Below, piece by piece: positions 1 through 5,149 of a DNA stretch of 5,149 nucleotides. The stretch comes from Prevotella sp. Its GTDB lineage: Bacteria > Bacteroidota > Bacteroidia > Bacteroidales > Bacteroidaceae. How positions within the stretch are numbered: position 1 is the stretch's first letter; every line of letters begins with the position of its first letter. The notes under the pieces were generated by a model that was not told where the DNA came from, searched no databases, and saw only the letters and a program-made list of their open reading frames with translations. Location: assembly GCA_021204605.1 (NCBI GenBank), contig JAJPZD010000085.1, positions 1 to 5,149 of the forward strand, given 5' to 3'. The position numbers and the translations under genes are program-made.

Positions 1-37
1 GTTGTTAATACATATCCTACAATTGGAATATTTTTAT

Positions 38-45
38 TATCTTTG
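38..45 (+). promoter_or_regulatory. Bacteroidota-type -7 promoter element upstream of the M23 peptidase gene
   Basis: The octamer TATCTTTG matches the Bacteroidota housekeeping -7 consensus TAnnTTTG exactly. No convincing -33 TTTG lies at the usual 19-20 bp upstream; the nearest TTG (23-25) is too close. The call therefore rests on the -7 box alone. Transcription would begin around position 50, giving a leader of about 100 nt before the preferred start at 154. The TTG that opens the longest frame of the downstream gene (43-45) lies inside this box, which argues against that start. Confidence 0.5.
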
Positions 46-153
46 CTCCGTTTTTATGATAAATCAGATTTTATTCTTACTATTCTTTCTGATTGTCATT
101 CAAAGCGGAGCCGTTACCCCGCATTTCTTATGTTTAGAAAAAACACATTGAAA

Positions 154-1080
154 ATGTATTTAAGTAGGACAATAAAGACATTTATCATTACCGCATTGCT
201 TATATGCGGAGCAGTTACTGTCTCAGCTCAAGACCTTTTAGCACGCCAGGCGCCCATAGACAAGAAGATGAAAGCGGTGGACACGTTAGCGTTACGAGAC
301 ATCATCAACAAGGAAGAAAGTACTTCTCCCGCAGCTATGCTGTATAAAGATTGGAACAACAAGTATGCTCACCAGGAGACAGAGCTGCCAGATTCCTTCT
401 TGATCAACCTGCGCAATTTCTGCATGCCCACCACAAGCAGGGTGATAACATCCAACTTCGGAAAACGTTGGGGGCGTGCCCATAAGGGCTTGGACATCAA
501 GGTATATATCGGTGATACCATACGAGCGGCATTCAACGGCAAGGTAAGGATTGTGAATTATGAGGCACGCGGTTATGGCAACTATGTGGTGATACGCCAT
601 AACAACGGTTTGGAGACAATCTACGGACACATGTCAAAGCACCTTGTAAAGGAGGACCAGGAAGTGAAAGCAGGAGACCCCATAGGGCTCGGAGGTAACA
701 CGGGGCGTAGCACGGGCTCTCACCTGCATTTTGAGACGCGTCTCTGTGGGGTAGCCCTCAACCCTGCCATTATGTTTGATTTCAAAAACCAGGATGTCAC
801 CGGCGACAGTTATATGTACCGCAAAAGCACGTATGAGCATGACTCAGAACTTGCTACCCGCATAAATGGTGTTGATGGCAGCGGCAATGCCACCGCCTCG
901 ACTTCGAAGAGCGGCAACTCAAGGAGCAAGTCGGATGTCCGCTATCACAAGGTACAGCGTGGAGAGACACTCTCCTCGATAGCCCGTAAGCGCCATGTCA
1001 CCGTTGAGAAGCTCTGCAAGCTCAACCGTCTGAAGAAGACATCTATAATCAGGCAAGGACAAATCCTAAGATATTCATAA
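154..1080 (+). CDS. Secreted M23-family zinc metallopeptidase with C-terminal LysM domain
   Basis: Predicted peptidoglycan endopeptidase of 308 residues acting in the periplasm or at the cell surface. Numbering is from ATG 154. Residues 1-25 form a signal peptide: basic YLSRTIK, a hydrophobic stretch, then VSA before Gln26. Cys18 is preceded by LLI, so there is no lipobox. Residues of about 26-85 match no domain I recognise. The LytM/M23 domain follows, with HxxxD (His110, Asp114), GHM (His159) and HLH (His190, His192), so all expected zinc and catalytic residues are present and the enzyme should be active. A Ser/Gly-rich linker (about 241-261) leads to one LysM repeat (264-308; YHKVQRGETLSSIA and later GQILRYS), which should bind glycan. 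The frame is open back to a TTG at 43, but that codon overlaps the -7 promoter; ATG 130 (316 residues) is the other possible start. It appears monocistronic, with its own promoter and terminator. Likely role is cell-wall remodelling or separation; the exact substrate bond is unknown. Confidence 0.9.
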   Translation: MYLSRTIKTFIITALLICGAVTVSAQDLLARQAPIDKKMKAVDTLALRDIINKEESTSPAAMLYKDWNNKYAHQETELPDSFLINLRNFCMPTTSRVITSNFGKRWGRAHKGLDIKVYIGDTIRAAFNGKVRIVNYEARGYGNYVVIRHNNGLETIYGHMSKHLVKEDQEVKAGDPIGLGGNTGRSTGSHLHFETRLCGVALNPAIMFDFKNQDVTGDSYMYRKSTYEHDSELATRINGVDGSGNATASTSKSGNSRSKSDVRYHKVQRGETLSSIARKRHVTVEKLCKLNRLKKTSIIRQGQILRYS

Positions 1081-1101
1081 TTGTATAAGTCCATAATTGT
1101 C

Positions 1102-1140
1102 CGGCGGCAGAGATATAAGACCTCTGCCGCCGTTTGTTTT
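1102..1140 (+). terminator. Rho-independent terminator after the M23 peptidase gene
   Basis: A perfect 11-bp GC-rich stem (CGGCGGCAGAG at 1102-1112 paired with 1122-1132) encloses a 9-nt loop and is followed by TTTGTTTT at 1133-1140. It starts 21 nt after the stop codon. This is one of the strongest structural signals in the window and should separate the peptidase gene from the downstream operon. Confidence 0.88.
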
Positions 1141-1243
1141 GAATTCCTCAACGTACAAACAAACTATGCTATCAAAGATTATATAGTAAGTTTTAATTTT
1201 ATGGATTCATTTGCTTATTCACAAAATGTACAGACAGCTATAT

Positions 1244-1294
1244 ATAATGCTGAATATTAAATAATATGAGAAAATCTCGCAAAAATAGCATTAT
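1244..1294. repeat. Spaced 8-bp inverted repeat upstream of the operon promoter, possible operator
   Basis: ATAATGCT at 1244-1251 and AGCATTAT at 1287-1294 are exact reverse complements separated by 35 bp. The right half-site lies 17 bp upstream of the -7 box, where the -33 region would be contacted. It could be a pair of operator half-sites for a dimeric regulator. In DNA this AT-rich, an 8-bp match can also arise by chance. Confidence 0.25.
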
Positions 1295-1311
1295 GTATTG
1301 AGTTTAATTAG

Positions 1312-1319
1312 TATATTTG
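1312..1319 (+). promoter_or_regulatory. Bacteroidota-type -7 promoter element for the rloAB operon
   Basis: TATATTTG matches the Bacteroidota TAnnTTTG -7 consensus exactly, and is followed by GCACAAAAATAAATTAATTCC and then the ATG at 1340. Transcription would start near 1326, giving a short leader of roughly 14 nt. A -33 TTTG at canonical spacing is not evident; TTG at 1298-1300 is only 11 bp upstream. A weak -33 would fit a tightly controlled or activator-dependent gene, but that is inference. Confidence 0.6.
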
Positions 1320-1339
1320 CACAAAAATAAATTAATTCC

Positions 1340-2608
1340 ATGTTGATAAATTTTACATTTCAAAATTTTCGCTCATTCAAAGACGAAAAAACACTTAGTA
1401 TGGAGGCTGGCTCAATTAAGGAATTGAAAGATTCTGTAATCCATAAAGGTTCATATCATTTATTGCCAGCCGCAGTATTGTATGGTGCAAATTCAAGTGG
1501 GAAAAGTAATGTGTTGTTGGCTTTGAATACAATGAAAAATGTTTTGCTTGGTAGCGTTAGACTCAATCCCAATGACGAGTTGGATTTTCAACCATTCAAG
1601 TTGGACTTGAAATCCACAACCTTTCCTACATCGTTTGAAATTCAATTCCTTTTAGGCGATATCAAATACCGCTATGGATTTGAATATGATAACAGGCGTA
1701 TCTGTAAGGAATGGTTATATGAGAAATGTTACAATCAACGTGAATTTAACCTGTTCCTTAGGGTAGATGATGAGTTTGAAATTTCAAAAGCTCGTTTTCC
1801 CGAAGGAATCGGTAAGGATAAAGCCACCCCATCAAACCGCCTGTTTGTTTCTTTGGTTGCTCAGCTGAATGGTGAAAAATCTATGCGTATTCTTGATTGG
1901 TTTATTAATTGTAATTACATTTCAAAACAGGAAAACTATGGGAATAAAGGAAATACTTTAATGATGTTCAGTGAACATTTGGATGGTTGTGAACAGGCTT
2001 TGGATTTTTTCCGTCATACCCAACTTGGATTTAATGATTTTTTCGTCACGGAGAAGAATATTTCTAATGACAAATCAGAAGATGTTGGGAAATTTTCTGA
2101 TGTATCACAATCCAGATTGACAATTAAAGTAAGAGCAGCTGTTTTGGAGCCTAAGACCACTCATAATATTTATGATGATTATGGAAAGTCGCATGGAACA
2201 GAAATATTTGATATGGACGAAATGGAGTCCGAAGGAACAAAAAAAATTATCAATATGGCAGGACCGATTTTCGATACTCTTAGGTGGGGCAAGGTGTTGA
2301 TTGTTGATGAACTGGATGCAAGGTTGCATCCTTTCCTTACACGCAGCATAGTTCAATTGTTTATGAATCCACTGACTAATGTCAATGGGGCGCAATTGAT
2401 TTTTGCAACACATGATACCAATCTTCTTAATCTTGCTTATCTTCGGCGGGACCAGATATGGTTCACAGAGAAAGATAACGTTGATTCGACCGACCTTTAT
2501 TCTTTGGTTGAATTCAAGGACGAGAGTGGCTCAAAAGTACGGAATGACCGTAGTGTACAGAAGGATTATATAAATGGACGTTATGGAGCAATTCCTTTTA
2601 TGAACTAA
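1340..2608 (+). CDS. rloA: RloA-type AAA/ABC-family ATPase (AAA_15/AAA_21-like)
   Basis: A 422-residue cytoplasmic ATPase of the SMC/ABC-like class found in OLD, AbiL and Rlo proteins. The N-terminus has the usual INFTFQNFRSFKDEKTLSM opening. Walker A is GANSSGKS at 49-56. A signature-like SEGTKK is at 297-302. Walker B is VLIVDELDARLHP at 319-331, with Asp323 and Glu324 as the acidic pair. The switch histidine is His358 in FATHDTNLL. All nucleotide-binding elements are intact and the length is typical, so it is probably complete and active. The middle part (about 100-290) is the family's variable region. The start at 1340 is fixed by the nearby promoter. The RloB gene begins 13 nt after the stop, so the two are co-transcribed and probably form a complex. 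Family knowledge: RloA genes were first noted as open reading frames linked to type I restriction loci in Campylobacter, and related ATPases pair with RloB-like partners in AbiL. A role sensing phage or nucleic-acid state is inferred. An 8-A run at 2239-2246 falls just after the signature motif. Confidence 0.88.
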   Translation: MLINFTFQNFRSFKDEKTLSMEAGSIKELKDSVIHKGSYHLLPAAVLYGANSSGKSNVLLALNTMKNVLLGSVRLNPNDELDFQPFKLDLKSTTFPTSFEIQFLLGDIKYRYGFEYDNRRICKEWLYEKCYNQREFNLFLRVDDEFEISKARFPEGIGKDKATPSNRLFVSLVAQLNGEKSMRILDWFINCNYISKQENYGNKGNTLMMFSEHLDGCEQALDFFRHTQLGFNDFFVTEKNISNDKSEDVGKFSDVSQSRLTIKVRAAVLEPKTTHNIYDDYGKSHGTEIFDMDEMESEGTKKIINMAGPIFDTLRWGKVLIVDELDARLHPFLTRSIVQLFMNPLTNVNGAQLIFATHDTNLLNLAYLRRDQIWFTEKDNVDSTDLYSLVEFKDESGSKVRNDRSVQKDYINGRYGAIPFMN

Positions 2609-2621
2609 AAAATTATTCGTA

Positions 2622-3317
2622 ATGGGAAAACTACTGAAATATAAGATTGAGAAACTAAAACGTGAAAAGCGTAAGGCAAAGGCTGTAAAGAAACGTAAGG
2701 AGAATACACGTTCTAAAATTGTGCGTTTCCTTATAGTTTGTGAAGGTGCTTGTACTGAGCCGAATTATTTCCGCGCATTAGTAAAAGACAGATTTTCCGA
2801 AGTCAGGGAAGAAGTAATCAAAGGGGAAGGAATGTTTACTTGTGCACTTGTAAAACGGACTCTACATATTAAAGATGAATTAGAACAGAAACGGCAATTG
2901 CCATTTGACCGGGTTTGGGTTGTTTTCGACAGGGATGAGTTCTCTGACGTTAATGAAGCTATTAGATTGTGTCAGAGTTACTCTTTTAACAGTGCCTGGA
3001 CTAATGAGGCTTTTGAATTATGGTATTATTTGCATTTTCAGTATTTGAATACTGGTTTAAGCCGCCATGATTACATTGATAAGTTGGAAAAGGAAATACG
3101 CAAACATGATAGTTTTAAGAACTATAAATATGAGAAGAACAATCCTGATGTCTATAATGTGTTGTCCTCAATAGGCAATGAGGACTTTGCCAAACAAAAT
3201 GCAAAACGATTACGCTCGCTTTTTGTAGGAAATGTTAATTATCAAATGCATAATCCGTGTACAACAGTGGATTTGTTGGTGAATGAGTTGGAGAATCCTG
3301 TGAGTTTGATAAAGTAA
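2622..3317 (+). CDS. rloB: RloB family protein (Toprim-like effector partner of RloA)
   Basis: A 231-residue protein with the RloB/AbiLii motif set. VCEGACTEPNYF (39-50) carries Glu41 and Glu46. VWVVFDRDEF (98-107) carries Asp103 and Asp105. WTNEAFELWYYLHF (126-139) and the C-terminal HNPCTTVDLLVNEL (210-223) are family hallmarks. The EG...TE plus DxD arrangement resembles a Toprim metal site, so a nuclease is plausible; that activity is inferred, not shown by sequence. The first 32 residues are very basic (16 Lys or Arg), a possible nucleic-acid-binding tail. There is no signal peptide or membrane segment. Start ATG 2622 lies 13 nt after the RloA stop. The neighbour organisation resembles two-gene defence systems in which an ABC ATPase controls a Toprim effector, such as PARIS. 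Length is normal for the family and no damage is seen. Confidence 0.87.
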   Translation: MGKLLKYKIEKLKREKRKAKAVKKRKENTRSKIVRFLIVCEGACTEPNYFRALVKDRFSEVREEVIKGEGMFTCALVKRTLHIKDELEQKRQLPFDRVWVVFDRDEFSDVNEAIRLCQSYSFNSAWTNEAFELWYYLHFQYLNTGLSRHDYIDKLEKEIRKHDSFKNYKYEKNNPDVYNVLSSIGNEDFAKQNAKRLRSLFVGNVNYQMHNPCTTVDLLVNELENPVSLIK

Positions 3318-3349
3318 TATATACCTTTTATATAAGAATGTAATTAACT

Positions 3350-4867
3350 ATGACATACGAAGATATACAGCAACTTAAAAGCACAGCCGAAGAAACTCGG
3401 CTTCAGATGAAAGAACGCATAATAGACAAATACGACATAGGTTGTGAACTCGTGGCTTTGAGTAATTCACGGGGTGGTGACCTCGTGATTGGTGTTAATG
3501 ACAAAACAGGAGAGGCAAATCCCCTCACTTACAAAGAGGTGCAGGAAACGACCGCGATGCTCGGCAATTTGGCATCCGGAAATGTTGTCCCTCCTGTCTT
3601 GCTTGATATAGAGAATGTGAAAGTGAATGGGGGCGCTGTTGTCGTAGCCCATGTAAAAGAAGGTCTAAACAAGCCATATCGCGACAACAAGGGTGTTGTG
3701 TGGGTAAAGAACGGTGCGGACAAACGCAAGGTTTTCGACAATGCAGAGTTGGCGGAGATGATGACAGAGTGTGGAAATTATGCCCCTGATGAGACTGGAG
3801 TAAAAGACATTACTCTTGATGACCTTGATGAAGCCACCATCAAGGAATTTCTGGCAAATAAATTCAAGACTGTTTTAGCGCAGAAGGGGATGATTGGCGA
3901 CAAGTTGCGGAAAAGTAGTATAAATGAAGTGTGTGGCACTATTGTTGCGGGCCATGATTTGAACCGTTTGTTCCGCAACCTCCGTTTTATCCGTCCTGAC
4001 GGTCAACTCACATGTGCTGCTGTGTTGCTTTTCGCTAAATATACCCAGCGTTGGCTACACACTATGACAGCCAAATGTATCTGTTATGTCGGTAACAGTA
4101 TTGCCGGCACACAATTCCGTGACAAGGTGGATGATGCCGATATGGAAGGCAACTTGCTTCACCAATTTAATATTATCATGGCTTTCTTCAAGCGTAATTT
4201 GAAAAGCGTTCAAACATCTGAAGAATTCAACTCGCAAGGGCAGTTGGAGATTCCTTATATTAGCATTGTGGAGTTCACGGTGAATGCACTTGTCCACCGC
4301 TCGCTAAATTGGAATGCACCTATCCGCATTTTTATTTTTGATGACCGTGTGGAGATACATAGCCCGGGCGCATTGCCTAATGGCTTGTCGGTTGACGATA
4401 TCGTTGCAGGCACGTCAATGCCGAGAAACGCCTTCCTTTTCAGCAATGCCATCTACTTGCTGCCCTACACAGGTGTAGGCAGTGGTATTCAGCGTGCTGT
4501 ATCTAATGGGCTCGATGTGCAGTTCACCAACAGTGAGGCTCAGCATGAGTTCTTGATCACTATTCCGAGAAAAGGTAACCAAGGTGGCAAGGAAAATAAT
4601 CAGGTAAAGGGTGATAATAAAGTAAGGAGTACCCGGCAAGGGAAAAAGGAAACAAATCTGACGAAAAGGCAGAGAGATATTGTGAATTTCTGTTCTGTAC
4701 CTCGTTCGGCTGGTGAAATAATGGCACGCATAGGATTGACAAACCAGTCTAAGAATAAGGCGAAATACATTTTGCCGTTGGTAGAGGCAGGTTATTTGGA
4801 AATGACAAATCCGGATAATCCCAAAGTGCGAAACCAAAAATACAGGGCTATAATCCAGAAAGATTGA
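3350..4867 (+). CDS. AlbA_2 (Schlafen-like) / HATPase_c_4 / winged-helix protein
   Basis: A 505-residue protein of the COG2865 type, often misannotated as a RecG-like helicase or transcriptional regulator; no helicase motifs are visible. The N-terminal AlbA_2 domain covers about 1-135, with the core LVALSNSRGGDLVIGV (34-49) and NKPYRDNKGVVWVKNGADKR (107-126). A linking region (about 145-295) follows. The HATPase_c_4 module has an N-box-like EFTVNALVHR (308-317), IHSPGALPNG (336-345) and GVGSGIQRAV (375-384), suggesting GHKL-type ATP binding. A charged, low-complexity linker (about 406-436) leads to a C-terminal winged helix (about 437-505; LTKRQRDIVNF, then IMARIGL). It is 32 nt after RloB with no promoter or terminator between, so co-transcription is likely. 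By eye it is more GC-rich than rloAB, which may mean a separate origin. Possible roles are operon regulator, nucleic-acid sensor, or a third defence component; the sequence does not decide. An ATGTAA start-stop pair at 3338-3343 precedes its ATG. Confidence 0.85.
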   Translation: MTYEDIQQLKSTAEETRLQMKERIIDKYDIGCELVALSNSRGGDLVIGVNDKTGEANPLTYKEVQETTAMLGNLASGNVVPPVLLDIENVKVNGGAVVVAHVKEGLNKPYRDNKGVVWVKNGADKRKVFDNAELAEMMTECGNYAPDETGVKDITLDDLDEATIKEFLANKFKTVLAQKGMIGDKLRKSSINEVCGTIVAGHDLNRLFRNLRFIRPDGQLTCAAVLLFAKYTQRWLHTMTAKCICYVGNSIAGTQFRDKVDDADMEGNLLHQFNIIMAFFKRNLKSVQTSEEFNSQGQLEIPYISIVEFTVNALVHRSLNWNAPIRIFIFDDRVEIHSPGALPNGLSVDDIVAGTSMPRNAFLFSNAIYLLPYTGVGSGIQRAVSNGLDVQFTNSEAQHEFLITIPRKGNQGGKENNQVKGDNKVRSTRQGKKETNLTKRQRDIVNFCSVPRSAGEIMARIGLTNQSKNKAKYILPLVEAGYLEMTNPDNPKVRNQKYRAIIQKD

Positions 4868-4888
4868 ATTTAATGTCCTTAATTTAAG

Positions 4889-4925
4889 AATCGGTATCGC
4901 AATTATTGTGATGCCGATTTCTTGT
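4889..4925 (+). terminator. Hairpin terminator closing the three-gene operon
   Basis: A 12-bp stem (4889-4900 with 4908-4919), including two G-U pairs, can be extended by two A-U pairs into the loop. It is followed by a T-rich run (TTTCTTGT). It starts 22 nt after the stop codon of the AlbA_2 gene. The stem has fewer GC pairs than the upstream terminator and the T-run is interrupted, so it may be leaky. Confidence 0.7.
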
Positions 4926-4959
4926 CTGAAAATATAATGTTTAATAAAAGTAGGGCATA

Positions 4960-4999
4960 GTTACTTAGTTACTTTTTTCACGAAAAGTAACCAAGTAAC
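4960..4999. repeat. Imperfect palindrome with 17-bp arms and a 6-nt loop
   Basis: GTTACTTAGTTACTTTT (4960-4976) and AAAAGTAACCAAGTAAC (4983-4999) are complementary at 16 of 17 positions; A4967 faces C4992. The loop is TTCACG. It lies 35 nt beyond the operon terminator. There is no GC-rich stem or following T-tract, so it does not look like an ordinary terminator. The right arm is also the first unit of the adjacent tandem array. Confidence 0.85.
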
Positions 5000-5149
5000 G
5001 CTGAAAAGTAACTAAGAAAGTCCCAAAAGTAACTAAGAAAGCCTCCGAAAGTAACTAAGAAAGCCCCAAAATTAAATAAGAAAGGCCATAAAATAACAAA
5101 GAAAGACCAAAAAGTAAAAAATTAAAGCCAAAAAAGTAAAAAAGAAACT
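4983..5149. repeat. Decaying tandem array, about 21-bp period, eight recognisable units
   Basis: Units begin at 4983, 5004, 5025, 5047, 5068, 5088, 5109 and 5130, with lengths of 20-22 bp. Units 2 and 3 share an identical 17-nt core, AAAAGTAACTAAGAAAG, and unit 4 differs by one base. Short C-rich spacers (TCCC, CCTCC, CCCC) separate these cores. Units 5 to 8 keep the spacing and a GCC or ACC mark but drift toward plain A-rich sequence. The last unit is cut by the window end. It is not a CRISPR array: the period is too short and there are no unique spacers. Confidence 0.8.

Larger units (their letters stand above)
1141..1339. other. AT-rich intergenic region upstream of the rloAB operon
   Basis: This non-coding stretch of about 200 nt lies between the terminator and the RloA start. 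It is markedly AT-rich and contains the operon's -7 box near its right end and an 8-bp inverted repeat (1244-1251 and 1287-1294). A 19-codon ATG frame at 1201-1260 is present but unsupported. I see no tRNA or recognisable RNA fold. Confidence 0.6.
4926..5149. other. Non-coding, repeat-bearing intergenic region
   Basis: No coding frame on either strand is credible: in-frame stops recur in each repeat unit on the + strand, and the reverse strand gives only leucine/phenylalanine-rich fragments with stops. It holds the palindrome and tandem array described separately and continues past the window edge. The + strand becomes increasingly A-rich toward the end. Confidence 0.7.

Noticed and set aside
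45..111. Possible leader hairpin between GCTCCG (45-50) and CGGAGC (106-111) before the M23 gene
   Set aside because: Only six base pairs enclose a 55-nt loop, and most of the left arm precedes or touches the likely transcription start, so a functional structure is not supported.
292..630. A 112-codon reverse-strand frame opposite the M23 peptidase gene
   Set aside because: The + strand frame encodes a clear enzyme with intact catalytic motifs; the reverse frame has no recognisable features.
1201..1260. A 19-codon ATG frame (MDSFAYSQNVQTAIYNAEY) in the intergenic region before rloA
   Set aside because: It is upstream of the mapped-by-eye -7 box, has no clear ribosome site, no recognisable features, and such short frames are expected by chance in 200 nt.
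4415..4837. A 140-codon reverse-strand frame opposite the AlbA_2 gene
   Set aside because: It lies wholly over a strongly supported gene, has no domain signature and no promoter, and reads as an antisense shadow.
3350..4867. RecG-type ATP-dependent helicase
   Set aside because: This is a common label for the family, but no Walker A GKT or DEAD/DExH helicase motifs are present; the domains seen are AlbA_2, HATPase_c_4 and a winged helix.
4983..5149. CRISPR array
   Set aside because: The period is about 21 bp with near-continuous repetition and only 4-5 nt between cores; there are no unique spacers and no cas genes in the window.

Overview
The window looks like chromosomal DNA from a member of the Bacteroidales, most likely Prevotella/Bacteroides-like. 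The evidence is two exact matches to the Bacteroidota -7 promoter element TAnnTTTG (38-45 and 1312-1319), A-rich start-codon contexts without strong Shine-Dalgarno sequences, AT-rich intergenic DNA, and the protein families present. This assignment is inferred from sequence style, not from a database match. All four convincing genes are on the + strand; no reverse-strand ORF looks real.

Region 1 (1-1140) is a self-contained cell-wall gene. A -7 element is followed by a leader of about 100 nt, a secreted M23-family metallopeptidase with a C-terminal LysM domain (154-1080), and a strong GC-rich terminator hairpin (1102-1140). The longest possible reading frame would start at a TTG inside the -7 element, so a start at 154, or possibly 130, is preferred.

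Region 2 (1141-4925) begins with AT-rich non-coding DNA carrying a promoter close to the next gene. Three co-directional genes follow, separated by 13 and 32 nt: an RloA-type ABC/AAA ATPase (1340-2608), an RloB-family Toprim-like partner (2622-3317), and a 505-residue AlbA_2 (Schlafen-like) / HATPase_c_4 / winged-helix protein (3350-4867). A hairpin terminator lies just after the last stop. The group therefore looks like a compact three-gene transcription unit closed at both ends, with no restriction-modification genes in the window. RloA/RloB pairs are known as accessory genes of type I restriction loci and are related to the AbiL phage-abortive systems. A defence role is the best inference: the ATPase would sense or gate, RloB would be the effector, and the AlbA_2 protein would be a regulator or third component.

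Region 3 (4926-5149) is non-coding. It holds an imperfect 17-bp-arm palindrome (4960-4999) whose right arm is the first unit of a decaying tandem array with a period of about 21 bp. The array runs off the window end. It is the least explained structure here.
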